From Paenibacillus camerounensis (GTDB lineage: Bacteria > Bacillota > Bacilli > Paenibacillales > Paenibacillaceae), in assembly GCF_000723885.1 (NCBI RefSeq), contig NZ_CCDG010000005.1, positions 1 through 64,000 on the forward strand: a stretch of DNA of 64,000 nt, written 5' to 3'. Every line of letters starts with the position of its first letter. Within the stretch, counting starts at the first letter, position 1. The position numbers and the translations under genes are program-made. Positions 32,872 to 42,661 of the stretch are shown here, piece after piece. The notes under the pieces were generated by a model that searched no databases, was not told the DNA's origin, and saw only the letters and a program-made list of their open reading frames with translations.

Positions 32872-34548
32872 GTGGGTATTCTGCAAATTGTCATTGTTAT
32901 CGCCATACTGGTGCTGCTGGTAAAACCGGCAGGAAGCTATCTGTATCATGTATTCTCTAATGAGCCGAACCGCACAGACCGGATATTCGGAGGGCTGGAA
33001 CGGGGGATTTTCAGGCTCGGCGGACTCAGCAAGCGCGAAGATATGTCATGGAAAAGATACGCGGTCAGCTTTTTGACAACCAATATCGTGCTGGTGGCCT
33101 TCGGCTATCTGATCCTGCGTCTCCAGGGGGCACTGCCGCTTAATCCTGGCGGGATCGGCAAGATGGAGCAGACGCTGGCTTTTAACACGGTAATCAGCTT
33201 TATAACCAATACTAACCTGCAGCATTACAGCGGGGAAACTGGGGTTTCCTACTTCTCGCAGATGGCAGTCATGACCATGCTGATGTTCACCTCGGCGGCG
33301 GGCGGGTTTTCTGTAGCGGTTGCTTTTGTCAGAGGGATAACCGGCCGTAAGTCGCTGGGGAACTTCTTTGAGGATTTTGTCAAAGCACATACCCGGGTCT
33401 TTATTCCGCTGGCCTTGCTGGTAACCCTGCTTCTGATTGGGCTGCAGGTGCCGCAGACCTTGAAGCCGACACTAGAGGTCACAACGCTTGAAGGGCAAAC
33501 CCAGCAGATTGCTGTTGGACCGGTTGCTTCGCTGGAATCGATAAAGCATATTGGTACGAACGGCGGCGGCTTTTTCGGGGCTAATTCGGCCCATCCTTTT
33601 GAAAATCCGAGTCCGCTCACTAATGTTATAGAGATCCTATCCATGTGGCTGCTGCCGGCTTCACTTCCTTACATGTACGGCAGATTCGCCCGCAATAAAC
33701 GCCAGGGCTGGATGATCTTCAGCGCCATGATGACCCTATTTGTACTGCTGCTCGGTCTGAATTTTTATGCGGAATCGCAGGGGAATCCGGCTATTAATGC
33801 CATGGGGATTGATGCCTCACAGGGAAGCATGGAAGGTAAGGAGGTCCGCTTCGGCATCGCCCAGTCTGCGCTGTTCACTACAGTAACAACCGCTGCTACC
33901 ACAGGCAGTGTTAACAATATGCATGATACGCTAACCCCGCTGGGAGAGATCACGCCGCTTGCGCTGATGATGCTGAACAACGTATTCGGCGGCAAGGGTG
34001 TCGGGCTGATTAACATGCTGATGTATGCAATTCTTGGTGTGTTCTTATGCGGGCTGATGGTCGGCAGAACACCGGAGTTTCTTGGACGGAAGATCGAAGC
34101 GAGGGAGATGAAGCTGATTGCCATCGCCATCCTGATCCATCCGCTGATTATTCTTGTGCCGACTGCCGGAGCATTCCTGACGGATTTAGGACAGGGCTCG
34201 ATTTCAAATCCGGGCTTCCACGGGCTGACACAGGTTTTGTATGAGTACACCTCCTCGGCTGCTAACAACGGCTCAGGCTTTGAAGGCTTGGCTGACAATA
34301 CTTCCTTCTGGAATATGACAACAGGTGTTGTTATGCTGCTTGGACGCTATGTATCGATTATTGCAATGCTGGCGGTTGCCGGCTCCATGATCCGTAAAAA
34401 GGCAGTGCCCGAAACCATCGGCACGTTCCGTACCGATAACGGTTTGTTTACAGGTATCCTGATCGGTACGGTACTGATTATCGGCGCGTTGACCTTCCTT
34501 CCGGTCATTGTGCTTGGTCCGGTTGCAGAATATTTGACTCTACGGTAG
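32872..34548 (+). CDS. kdpA: Potassium-transporting ATPase subunit A
   Basis: A 558-residue channel-like subunit with about ten membrane helices; normal length. K+ selectivity-filter loops are visible as TNTNLQHYSGE, GTNGGGFFGANSAHPFENP, TTGSVNNMHDTLTPLGE and SSAANNGSGFEG. It is a KtrB/TrkH-related K+ pathway powered by KdpB. The start is GTG 32872 with AGGGAGG upstream. Part of kdpFABC. Confidence 0.97.
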   Translation: MGILQIVIVIAILVLLVKPAGSYLYHVFSNEPNRTDRIFGGLERGIFRLGGLSKREDMSWKRYAVSFLTTNIVLVAFGYLILRLQGALPLNPGGIGKMEQTLAFNTVISFITNTNLQHYSGETGVSYFSQMAVMTMLMFTSAAGGFSVAVAFVRGITGRKSLGNFFEDFVKAHTRVFIPLALLVTLLLIGLQVPQTLKPTLEVTTLEGQTQQIAVGPVASLESIKHIGTNGGGFFGANSAHPFENPSPLTNVIEILSMWLLPASLPYMYGRFARNKRQGWMIFSAMMTLFVLLLGLNFYAESQGNPAINAMGIDASQGSMEGKEVRFGIAQSALFTTVTTAATTGSVNNMHDTLTPLGEITPLALMMLNNVFGGKGVGLINMLMYAILGVFLCGLMVGRTPEFLGRKIEAREMKLIAIAILIHPLIILVPTAGAFLTDLGQGSISNPGFHGLTQVLYEYTSSAANNGSGFEGLADNTSFWNMTTGVVMLLGRYVSIIAMLAVAGSMIRKKAVPETIGTFRTDNGLFTGILIGTVLIIGALTFLPVIVLGPVAEYLTLR

Positions 34549-34563
34549 AGGAGCGAGAATAGA

Positions 34564-36597
34564 ATGAGTACTGTGTCCAAAAAGAAGCTGCTGACAGGAC
34601 CGATCCTGCAAAATGCGCTTAAGGAAAGCTTCATCAAATTAAATCCCGTGACCCTGATTAAGAATCCGGTCATGTTCGTTGTAGAGCTCGGAACGTTTAT
34701 CGTCCTGCTGATGATCCTGGCCCCCGGCTATTTCAATGCCCGGGATACGGTAGGATTCAATATTACGGTGTTCTTCATCCTGCTGTTTACCGTATTGTTC
34801 GCGAACTTTGCAGAGGCATTGGCAGAAGGGCGCGGCAAGGCGCAGGCCGATACGCTCAAAAAAACCAAGCAGGAGATCTCCGCCAATAAGCTGACAGCCG
34901 GTACAGTCAAGATCGTACCTTCCTCTGAGCTTAAAAAAGGGGATGTTGTGATCGTCAGCCAAGGTGAGCTGATTCCCGGCGATGGTGAAGTTATTGAAGG
35001 GCTCGCTTCTGTTGACGAATCAGCTATAACAGGAGAATCGGCTCCGGTCATTAAAGAAGCGGGCGGGGATTTTAACTCTGTCACTGGAGGAACTAGAGTA
35101 GTCAGCGATGAAATTAAGGTGCGCATTACAAGTGATCCCGGGGAATCCTTTCTTGACCGGATGATCTCCCTGGTGGAGGGAGCGAAGCGCCAAAAAACAC
35201 CGAATGAAATCGCCTTGAATACACTTCTGATCAGCCTGACGATTATCTTTATGATTGTGGTAGTGACACTGCGTCCTATCGCAGCCTACCTGGAGATTGA
35301 GCTTGATATTCCGGTGCTGATTGCCCTGCTGGTCTGCCTGATACCAACAACCATCGGCGGGCTGCTGTCTGCGATCGGGATTGCCGGGATGGACCGGGTT
35401 ACCCAGTTCAACGTCCTTGCCATGTCGGGAAAAGCGGTCGAGGCCGCCGGAGATATCAATACGATGATTCTCGATAAAACAGGAACGATTACCTTCGGTA
35501 ACCGGATGGCCAGTGAACTGATTCCGGCGAGCCGGGAGAGTACAGAGGAGCTGGCGGTCTGGGCGGCAGTCAGCTCGGTAAAGGATGAGACGCCGGAAGG
35601 CCGTTCTGTCATTGAGCTGGTCAAAAGGTTAGGCTACAGCTATGCTCCCGGTCTGGAGGCAGACGGAGCGTTCATCGAATTCCGCGCGGAGACACGGATG
35701 AGCGGGATGGATCTGAGCGATGGCCGGAAAGTCCGCAAGGGAGCGGTAGATTCCATTAAACGCTGGGTTACTTCACAGGGCGGATTGATACCGGACAATC
35801 TGGAGCAGGGCGCGGGTAGTATTGCCGGTAAGGGCGGGACTCCGCTTGCTGTAGCAGTGGATAACCGGATCTATGGGCTTATTTATCTGAAGGATACCGT
35901 TAAGCCGGGGATGAAGGAGCGCTTTGACGAGCTGCGCAAAATGGGCATCAAGACCATCATGTGCACCGGGGACAATCCGCTTACTGCTGCAACCATTGCC
36001 GCCGAGGCGGGAGTGGACGGCTTCATCGCTGAAAGCACGCCCGAGGATAAGATTGAAGTGATCCGCCGTGAGCAGAGAGAGGGCAAGCTGGTTGCGATGA
36101 CCGGAGACGGTACCAATGATGCCCCGGCTCTGGCGCAGGCGGATGTAGGGCTTGCCATGAATAGCGGGACTTCTGCGGCTAAAGAAGCGGCTAATATGGT
36201 CGATCTGGATTCAGATCCGTCCAAGATCATTGAGGTTGTATCTATCGGCAAGCAGCTGCTGATGACACGCGGAGCGCTGACAACCTTTAGTATTGCGAAT
36301 GATATCGCCAAATACTTTGCCATTATTCCTGCGATGTTTACACTGGCTATTCCGGAGATGAAGGTACTGAACATCATGGGCCTGGGCTCTCCAAGCTCGG
36401 CAATCCTCTCGGCGCTGGTCTTTAATGCGGTCATTATTCCGCTGCTCATTCCGCTGGCGATGAAGGGTGTATCCTATAAACCGATGAGCTCGATTAAGCT
36501 GCTGCGGCAAAATATTGTTATCTACGGCCTCGGGGGAGTTCTTGTACCGTTCATAGGCATTAAGCTGATTGATCTGCTGGTCAGCATTTGGATCTAA
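34564..36597 (+). CDS. kdpB: Potassium-transporting ATPase subunit B (P-type ATPase)
   Basis: A 677-residue class IA P-type ATPase that drives high-affinity K+ uptake. The phosphorylated aspartate is D304 in [10 protein letters not shown]; the TGES actuator loop appears as [27 protein letters not shown] is the hinge; and the membrane helices flank them in the usual order. It lies 15 bases after kdpA and overlaps the longer open frame of kdpC. Confidence 0.97.
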   Translation: MSTVSKKKLLTGPILQNALKESFIKLNPVTLIKNPVMFVVELGTFIVLLMILAPGYFNARDTVGFNITVFFILLFTVLFANFAEALAEGRGKAQADTLKKTKQEISANKLTAGTVKIVPSSELKKGDVVIVSQGELIPGDGEVIEGLASVDESAITGESAPVIKEAGGDFNSVTGGTRVVSDEIKVRITSDPGESFLDRMISLVEGAKRQKTPNEIALNTLLISLTIIFMIVVVTLRPIAAYLEIELDIPVLIALLVCLIPTTIGGLLSAIGIAGMDRVTQFNVLAMSGKAVEAAGDINTMILDKTGTITFGNRMASELIPASRESTEELAVWAAVSSVKDETPEGRSVIELVKRLGYSYAPGLEADGAFIEFRAETRMSGMDLSDGRKVRKGAVDSIKRWVTSQGGLIPDNLEQGAGSIAGKGGTPLAVAVDNRIYGLIYLKDTVKPGMKERFDELRKMGIKTIMCTGDNPLTAATIAAEAGVDGFIAESTPEDKIEVIRREQREGKLVAMTGDGTNDAPALAQADVGLAMNSGTSAAKEAANMVDLDSDPSKIIEVVSIGKQLLMTRGALTTFSIANDIAKYFAIIPAMFTLAIPEMKVLNIMGLGSPSSAILSALVFNAVIIPLLIPLAMKGVSYKPMSSIKLLRQNIVIYGLGGVLVPFIGIKLIDLLVSIWI

Positions 36598-36628
36598 AGC
36601 ATTGATTCCGGTAACAGAGGCAGAGAGG

Positions 36629-37261
36629 ATGAGAAGAGTGGGCAATGATCATATAGTTATACAAGAACAGAATCATGAGCATGGGCATGTATCAAAAGCT
36701 TCCTTTATTTTCAGTGTAATCCGGCTAAGCGCCATCTTTATTATTATCTGCGGGATTGCGTATCCGCTGGCTTCCACAGCCATTGCACAGACGTTTATGC
36801 CTTCTCGGGCAAACGGGAGCCTGCTGAAGAACAGTGCGGGCCAGGTGGTAGGCTCCGAGCTGATCGGACAGAGCTTTACCAATCCGGCCCTGTTCCATGG
36901 CCGTGTGTCCAGCATTGAATATAACGCCGCAGGTTCCGGCTCGAATAACTACGGCCCGTCCAATCCGGATATGCTGCAGCGTACGAGCGACTCTATTAAT
37001 CAGTGGAAGACGGATAACCCGGATGTACCTGTCACTGAGCTTCCGGCAGATCTGATCACCAATTCAGGCTCGGGTCTGGACCCGCATATCTCACCGGCGG
37101 CAGCAGCTGTGCAGATTCCCCGGATCAGTAACCTGACGGGCATTCCGGCGGAGCAGCTTGAGGCTCTGGTTGCAGAGTATACGGAGGGTCGCGATCTCGG
37201 TTTGTTTGGGGAGAAGCGTGTTAATGTGCTGAAGCTGAATATGGCTCTACTGGAAAAGTAA
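36629..37261 (+). CDS. kdpC: Potassium-transporting ATPase subunit C
   Basis: A 210-residue subunit with one N-terminal helix (about 28-48, [17 protein letters not shown]) and an outside domain with the family motifs RPSANGSL-like [40 protein letters not shown] and [10 protein letters not shown]. The start is uncertain: ATG 36629 has AGAGG eight bases upstream and GTG 36638 has GAGAGG nine bases upstream. The open frame upstream of these overlaps kdpB. Confidence 0.94.
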   Translation: MRRVGNDHIVIQEQNHEHGHVSKASFIFSVIRLSAIFIIICGIAYPLASTAIAQTFMPSRANGSLLKNSAGQVVGSELIGQSFTNPALFHGRVSSIEYNAAGSGSNNYGPSNPDMLQRTSDSINQWKTDNPDVPVTELPADLITNSGSGLDPHISPAAAAVQIPRISNLTGIPAEQLEALVAEYTEGRDLGLFGEKRVNVLKLNMALLEK

Positions 37262-37265
37262 AAAT

Positions 37266-39599
37266 ATGGCGCCGTACAAACGCAAAACACCGGAGGAAAT
37301 CCTGGACTCGATCTCGCGCCTGCACACCGGAAGGCTGAAGATCATAATCGGCTCTGTCAGCGGCTCGGGAAAAACGTATCAGATGCTGCATGAAGGAAAG
37401 CTTTTGAAGCAGCAGGGGATCGATGTAGTCATCAGTGCAGTCTCGACCATGCAGCGGGCGGATACGATAGAGCAGTCACTTGACCTGGAACGTGTGCCTA
37501 GTATCCGCTGGCAGCAAGACGGCCGGGAGCAGAAGGACCTGCCTCTGGAAGCATTAATTAGACGGAATCCTGAGGTGGTGCTGGTGGACGGATTGGCTCA
37601 CCGTAACCGCAACGGGGCACGTTTTCCGACCAGGCTTGAGGATATCCGTTATTTAATGGAGCAGGGGATCAGCATCATTACAACGATCAATGTGTATGAG
37701 CTGGCCGGAGTCGCCATGGTTATCTATGAGAAAACGGGTCTGCGGGCCGAAGAGACTGTACCACTCCACACGCTGGAGCTGGCGGATGAGGTCAGGCTGA
37801 TCGACGTGTCGCCGGAAACGATTCTGAACCGCATTAGTGAAGGGGTACTGGGCGACCAGCTGCATCCTGCCCTGTCACACCGCGGCAATCTTGGAGTGCT
37901 CCGGGAAATATCCCTTAGACTAGTCGCAGAAGGAGTCAACGATTCCCTTGAAAAATACCGGGCGGAGCAGGGGCTTATCGGCCCTTCCGGTGCAACCGAG
38001 CGGATTCTGGTATCGGCACAGTATCATTGGAACGGCTCGCTCTATATCCGCAGAGGCCAGCAGATTGCCAAGCGTCTGAACGGCGATTTGCAGGTGGTGA
38101 CCTTTGTGCTGTCTAATCAGCAGCTGACCAAGGATCAGCAGGTGTTCAGACGCTCGATTCAAAAGCTGGTGAAAAAAGTGGATGCCAGGTTTGAGGAGAT
38201 CCTGCTGCCGCATCGGCGCAAGCTGCCCTCCATGCTAGTTCGTTATGCGACCCAAAATAAGGTGACAAGGATCATCATGGGCCACTCCAATAAAAACCGC
38301 TGGCAGGAATTCTGGCAGGGCTCTATCGGAAATAGAGTGCTGGGAAGAACAAGGAATATCGATGTATTTCTAATGGCTGACCGTGCCGAGCAGGAGGGGG
38401 AACGCATTCTTCCCGTTAAAGCTAAGCCCAAAGGAGCAGAAGATTCTTTTCACCGGCTGAGCAGTACGGAAATTGAACAGAGAATGGAAACCATCCGCCG
38501 GGGCACGTTCAAGGTATACATTGGAGCCGCACCGGGTGTGGGCAAGACCTATAAAATGCTGCAAGAGGGCAATATTTTGCTTAAAAAAGGGATAGATGTT
38601 GTAATCGGCCTTCTGGAGACACATGGCAGGAAGGACACGATCCGGCAGGTGGGTGAGCTGTCTGTTCTTCAGCGGGCCAGGATCAGCTACCAGAATACCG
38701 TGCTGGAGGAGATGGACACTGATGCTATTATTGAACGTCATCCTGAGGTTGTATTAGTGGATGAGCTGGCCCATACGAATGTGCCTGGAAGCCGGACAAA
38801 GAAAAGGTATGAGGATGTAATCCGGCTACTGGACAGTGGTATTTCTGTCATTACAACCGTTAATGTCCAGCATCTTGAAAGCTTAAACGACTCGGTCGAG
38901 CAGCTGACAGGCGTCCGGGTGAGGGAGACTGTTCCCGATGCTGTTCTGAGGATGGCGGATGAAGTTGAGCTGATTGATGTAACGCCCACAATGCTGCAGG
39001 AACGGATGCGGGAAGGGAAGATATATGCGCTGGAAAAGGTGAATCAGGCACTGGCCTCTTTTTTCAAAATAGGGAATCTGATTGCCTTAAGAGAGCTGGC
39101 ACTGCGTGAGCTTGCCGATGATGTGGATGAAAGGCTGGAGGCATGGGACCGTGACGGTTCCTTGCGGGGGTCTTGGGGCAGGCGTGAGGTGATCTTTGTC
39201 TGTGTGGACCTGGGCCCCCGTTCAGAGAGGCTGATCCGCCGGGGCTTCCGTATTGCCCACCGCCTGAAGGCGGAATGGTTCGTGCATTATGTGCATTGCG
39301 GTGCACAGAAGACACAGCAGGAGCAGAAGCGGCTGGATGCGCTGCGCCATCTGACGGAACGGCTCGGCGGCAGGATGGAGATTGCTGAAACGAACGGCCG
39401 GCGCAGAGTCCATCGCGGTTTGCTCAGAAGAATGAACGAGCTTAAGACTACACAGCTTATTGTCGGATACTCGCGTAAACCGCGCTGGTATACGCTTTTT
39501 AAAGAAAGTGCCGTTCATTATCTGCTCCGGAACGCCCGCCATATGGATATGCTGATAGTCGCTGATTTTGACCCGGACATAGGGGATGGAGTGCAATAG
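37266..39599 (+). CDS. Tandem KdpD sensor-domain protein lacking histidine kinase
   Basis: A 777-residue protein made of two KdpD N-terminal halves, each a KdpD P-loop domain plus a USP domain. Copy 1 (about 1-385) has GSVSGSGKTYQ (29-39) and a degraded VDGLAHRN in place of the usual DELAHTN; copy 2 (about 400-775) has canonical GAAPGVGKTYKM (420-431) and VDELAHTNVPGS. No DHp/HATPase domain and no kdpE follow. In Staphylococcus the KdpD USP domain binds c-di-AMP (established). A soluble sensor or regulator of KdpFABC is inferred; it starts four bases after kdpC. Confidence 0.92.
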   Translation: MAPYKRKTPEEILDSISRLHTGRLKIIIGSVSGSGKTYQMLHEGKLLKQQGIDVVISAVSTMQRADTIEQSLDLERVPSIRWQQDGREQKDLPLEALIRRNPEVVLVDGLAHRNRNGARFPTRLEDIRYLMEQGISIITTINVYELAGVAMVIYEKTGLRAEETVPLHTLELADEVRLIDVSPETILNRISEGVLGDQLHPALSHRGNLGVLREISLRLVAEGVNDSLEKYRAEQGLIGPSGATERILVSAQYHWNGSLYIRRGQQIAKRLNGDLQVVTFVLSNQQLTKDQQVFRRSIQKLVKKVDARFEEILLPHRRKLPSMLVRYATQNKVTRIIMGHSNKNRWQEFWQGSIGNRVLGRTRNIDVFLMADRAEQEGERILPVKAKPKGAEDSFHRLSSTEIEQRMETIRRGTFKVYIGAAPGVGKTYKMLQEGNILLKKGIDVVIGLLETHGRKDTIRQVGELSVLQRARISYQNTVLEEMDTDAIIERHPEVVLVDELAHTNVPGSRTKKRYEDVIRLLDSGISVITTVNVQHLESLNDSVEQLTGVRVRETVPDAVLRMADEVELIDVTPTMLQERMREGKIYALEKVNQALASFFKIGNLIALRELALRELADDVDERLEAWDRDGSLRGSWGRREVIFVCVDLGPRSERLIRRGFRIAHRLKAEWFVHYVHCGAQKTQQEQKRLDALRHLTERLGGRMEIAETNGRRRVHRGLLRRMNELKTTQLIVGYSRKPRWYTLFKESAVHYLLRNARHMDMLIVADFDPDIGDGVQ

Positions 39600-39863
39600 G
39601 GTTTCCATGAGGAAGCCCTATTGCTGCTGTAGGGCCAGGGGTTACTTATCGTGTATAGTAGACCGGTTCTACTGTATACAGGGTCTGCTCAATAACGGGA
39701 CAGAGATCATCATGCACCTTGTAGTATTTGACGCGGAAGTATAAGCTTTTCAGGAAATTCTTAATATTAAGTCTTTGCCTGAAGGCAGGCATATGGAAGA
39801 TATCTTCTTCCTCTACTATAAGATACTGGGATAAGATGATACAATATGTACTGGAGGTGTGAA

Positions 39864-40373
39864 ATGGAAATCGCTTTAGAGCTTGTTGAAATTATGTTAA
39901 TTAAGTTTAGGGCAGAGAAGAAATGGACGCTCCAGGCAATCGAACAGTTAAATGAAGAAGACATTGTTTGCAGGCCATCAACTGAAAGTAACAGCATTGC
40001 CAATCTGGTTGCTCACATCAGCGGTGCGGTGCACTCACGTATTGAAACTATTCTGCTAGATATTTCAGATACGAGGGACCGGGATAAGGAATTTGAAAGA
40101 GGGCTGCAGATGACTAAAGAGCAAGCGCTTGTCAAAACAAGAGACGCCTTTAATATTCTTATCCGGTATCTCGAGCTTCTAAAAGCTACTCCAGAGCTGC
40201 TGATGTCACAGCCCTTCCTTCACCGCCCGCCTCTTACATACAGTCAGGTGGATAACGAGACGACAGCCTTGAATCTTATGATGGCGATGTTCCGGGAGAT
40301 TCATTTTCATACAGGGCAGATTATTTATGCCGCCAAAATTAGAAAAGGCCAGCTGGTGTGGGATTACACATGA
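39864..40373 (+). CDS. DinB-fold protein (DUF1572-like)
   Basis: A 169-residue protein of the DinB/DUF1572 superfamily, a four-helix metal-binding fold. Three conserved histidines are visible: NLVAHISGAVHSRIE (two, about 47 and 53) and EIHFHTGQIIY (near the C-terminus). Enzymatic role unknown; many members bind metal or act as thiol transferases. ATG 39864 has GGAGGTG eight bases upstream; the ATG at 39846 has none. Its stop overlaps a following 55-codon ORF (ATGA). Confidence 0.8.
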   Translation: MEIALELVEIMLIKFRAEKKWTLQAIEQLNEEDIVCRPSTESNSIANLVAHISGAVHSRIETILLDISDTRDRDKEFERGLQMTKEQALVKTRDAFNILIRYLELLKATPELLMSQPFLHRPPLTYSQVDNETTALNLMMAMFREIHFHTGQIIYAAKIRKGQLVWDYT

Positions 40374-40537
40374 AACTTAGAGGGACCCTGACTGAGCAGG
40401 CTTTTAGAAAAGAATTGCAGGCCTCAAAGAACCGTCTATTCAATGACATATCCATGCTGAGATTCTTGAATATTTTAAGAGAGACCTCTCCTGACATGAA
40501 AACAGCGTACAGCTTATACTGGATACCCGCACGATAA
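40370..40537 (+). CDS. Short orphan ORF after the DinB-fold gene (possibly truncated)
   Basis: A 55-residue ORF starting in the preceding stop (ATGA). It reads MKLRGTLTEQAFRKELQASKNRL… and ends SLYWIPAR. The N-terminus looks like a real conserved protein, but the end is abrupt, suggesting a truncated relic of a longer gene. No family named. Confidence 0.4.
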   Translation: MKLRGTLTEQAFRKELQASKNRLFNDISMLRFLNILRETSPDMKTAYSLYWIPAR

Positions 40538-40613
40538 GGACAGAGCTGCTTAATAAAAGTGCTATAAGGGTAATGTTGGAAATACATAACTTTTGATTTT
40601 GGGAGGGAGCAAC

Positions 40614-41678
40614 ATGAGCCAGGAGGAAATTGAAGCAACCGGCTGGGATGCCATTGATGTTCAGATGAACAGATTGTATGGAGAGCAGGAGCCAAAGCAT
40701 TATGGTGCTCTCCTTCCCTATAGCCTGGGAGGTAAGGACCCGCTGCAGGGAATCAGTGCGTATAAGGCAGAGAAGCCGTATCCCCATTGGCATTTTGTAA
40801 CGTATGGTTTCTCGGAGCTGTATGCCAAAGAGTCCAGTGATCCGGAATACAGCGGCTACGGCTTTGAGCTGACCCTCCGGTTGGTGCGCGCTGCGGATGA
40901 GGAGGAGCCGCCGGCCTGGGCGCTTAATCTTCTGCAAAATATGGCGAGATATGTGTTTTCGAGCGGCAATATTTTTGCGTCCGGGCACTATCTGGATGCG
41001 AACGGCCCGATCTGTCTGGGGGCAGATACCAAGCTGACGGCGCTTGCTTTTACGGATGATCCGGAGCTTCCGGCCATCGATACACCTAACGGACGTGTGG
41101 AGTTTCTGCAAATGATCGGAATTACAGCGGATGAGCTGGAGGCTATGACTACGTGGAATACGAACGCTTTTCTGCATGCGGCTGAGGAAGAGCTTCCCTA
41201 TTATATTACTGATCTCTTGCGTGAATCACTGCTGCTGGTTCCCGCAATAAGGGATCTGCTGCGGCAAGGGATTGAGCGTGACGGGTCCAGCACAGGTTTT
41301 TTCTATGTGGACCAGCTGGAATGGGAGCCCGGCAAGAGCCGTTTATTCGGGAAAGCGCCGGCTATCCTCACTATGGGCGCAAAGCAGGCCGAGATGGTAG
41401 CCAGACTCCTGAGCGCCCGCTTGTCGAAGGGCAAGGAGCTGGCCTTAATCAGCCAGAAGCTGCGGGTCATACTTGAGCCTGCGCCAGAGACCGCCTTTAA
41501 GGAAGAGGAGCAGTCTGTACGGATTGGCCTAAGTGGGGCGGCTGTCGGGGAGCTGTCAGCGATACTTCTGCCTGTAGAGGGTGAGTATAAGCTGTCCTCT
41601 GACAAAGGGCTGATTGTAAGAGTTAATAAAACGTATATTAAGGATCAGGATGGTCAGGTTGTTGACACGATTGGCTGA
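40614..41678 (+). CDS. SUFU (suppressor of fused) domain protein
   Basis: A 354-residue bacterial SUFU protein. The domain starts near residue 5 with GWDAIDVQMNRLYGEQEPKHYG and includes YPHWHFVTYGFSELY and GYGFELTLRL, all hallmark motifs; a second part (about 220-350) is less conserved. Bacterial SUFU proteins are often immunity proteins in polymorphic toxin systems (established for the superfamily by comparative work). No toxin gene is adjacent, so the role here is open. GGGAGGGAG precedes ATG 40614. A strong terminator follows. Confidence 0.9.
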   Translation: MSQEEIEATGWDAIDVQMNRLYGEQEPKHYGALLPYSLGGKDPLQGISAYKAEKPYPHWHFVTYGFSELYAKESSDPEYSGYGFELTLRLVRAADEEEPPAWALNLLQNMARYVFSSGNIFASGHYLDANGPICLGADTKLTALAFTDDPELPAIDTPNGRVEFLQMIGITADELEAMTTWNTNAFLHAAEEELPYYITDLLRESLLLVPAIRDLLRQGIERDGSSTGFFYVDQLEWEPGKSRLFGKAPAILTMGAKQAEMVARLLSARLSKGKELALISQKLRVILEPAPETAFKEEEQSVRIGLSGAAVGELSAILLPVEGEYKLSSDKGLIVRVNKTYIKDQDGQVVDTIG

Positions 41679-41732
41679 GATCTAGACTATTGAGCAGGTT
41701 GCAGGGAGCATCGCAGGTTCTCAATAGCTCGA

Positions 41733-41778
41733 AGGTGTTTTAAGTGTACTTTGTACATCTAAAACACCTGTTTTTTTT
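41733..41778 (+). terminator. Terminator after the SUFU gene
   Basis: AGGTGTTTTA pairs with TAAAACACCT, and the loop contains an inner GTAC/GTAC pairing; eight T follow. Confidence 0.9.
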
Positions 41779-41876
41779 GTATAAATAGCATTTAAATGTA
41801 TTCTGTACACTTATTTGTGAGAAAAAGCGCTGAATGCTGCCGTTTGCCTCATTATAGTTGTACGAAATACACTTAA
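41740..41876. repeat. Intergenic repeat family (AAGTGTA…GTACA)
   Basis: Three related segments in one gap: AAGTGTACTTTGTACA (41742-41757, forward), TGTATTCTGTACACTT (41797-41812, inverted) and TTGTACGAAATACACTTAA (41858-41876, inverted). They share the reading TTAAGTGTA-TT-GTACAA. The first overlaps the SUFU terminator. The rest of the 306-base gap before the phosphatase gene shows nothing else. Whether this element is dispersed elsewhere in the genome cannot be seen here. Confidence 0.55.
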
Positions 41877-41984
41877 ACAGTGAAAATTTAATTCTATACT
41901 GGTTTTAATTGCACAAACTGCAGTTAAACTGGCTGGCACGATCAAACATTAACGAATTCTGCCAAAGCACCGGGAGGAGTAACC

Positions 41985-42554
41985 TTGGACACGATCCTTT
42001 ATCTTATCCGTCACGCTGAATCTCCATATATAGCGGGGGAGGAGCTGGAAAGAGGCCTTTCGCCTAAAGGGCAGGAGGATGCGGAAAGAGTAAAACTAAT
42101 TCTGCATAATGAAAAAATAAATCAGTTCTACTCCAGCCCGTACGCAAGGGCAGTCTCGACGATTAGGCCGCTGGCGGAGGAACGAAAACAGACTATACAG
42201 CTTATCAATGACCTTAGGGAAAGGACAATCGGGGATATAACCGGTACCGGCTTTTATGAAGCTAAACGCGCAGTCTATCAGGACTTCACATTTTCTTTTC
42301 CAGAGGGAGAGTCTTCTGCAGCAGCACAGAAACGTGCTGTCCGGGTAGTGGAGCAACTGCTCATCCAACATGCCGGAGACAGCATCGTGATCGGAACGCA
42401 TGGAGATATAATGACGCTTCTCCTGAATTATTTTGATCCGCATTATGGTTTTGGCTTCTGGCAGTCTGCATCCATGCCGGACATTTATAAGGCGGAGTTC
42501 ACCAGTCTGCAGTTAAAGAGGATAACGAGAGAGTGGAGCGAACAGAGTTATTAG
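41985..42554 (+). CDS. Histidine phosphatase family protein
   Basis: A 189-residue phosphoglycerate-mutase-like phosphatase. The phosphohistidine is H10 in LIRHAES, with second catalytic H139 in GTHGD; YSSPYARAVSTIRP is the usual substrate loop. Such enzymes act on small phosphorylated metabolites; the substrate here is unknown. The start is TTG, with GGGAGGAG six bases upstream. It runs toward the convergent AraC gene. Confidence 0.88.
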   Translation: MDTILYLIRHAESPYIAGEELERGLSPKGQEDAERVKLILHNEKINQFYSSPYARAVSTIRPLAEERKQTIQLINDLRERTIGDITGTGFYEAKRAVYQDFTFSFPEGESSAAAQKRAVRVVEQLLIQHAGDSIVIGTHGDIMTLLLNYFDPHYGFGFWQSASMPDIYKAEFTSLQLKRITREWSEQSY

Positions 42555-42623
42555 TATTACTCGAACATACTCGAACCAGCTTACTGCCCCACAATCTGTA
42601 AGTGCCTGATCCAAGCCTGAAAG

Positions 42624-42647
42624 AGCCCGCTACGGCTCATTCGGGCT
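42624..42647. terminator. Putative bidirectional terminator
   Basis: AGCCCG…CGGGCT stem with a 12-base loop in the convergent gap. T-tracts are poor on both sides, so it is weak. Confidence 0.4.
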
Positions 42648-42661
42648 TATTGGCGTAGGTT

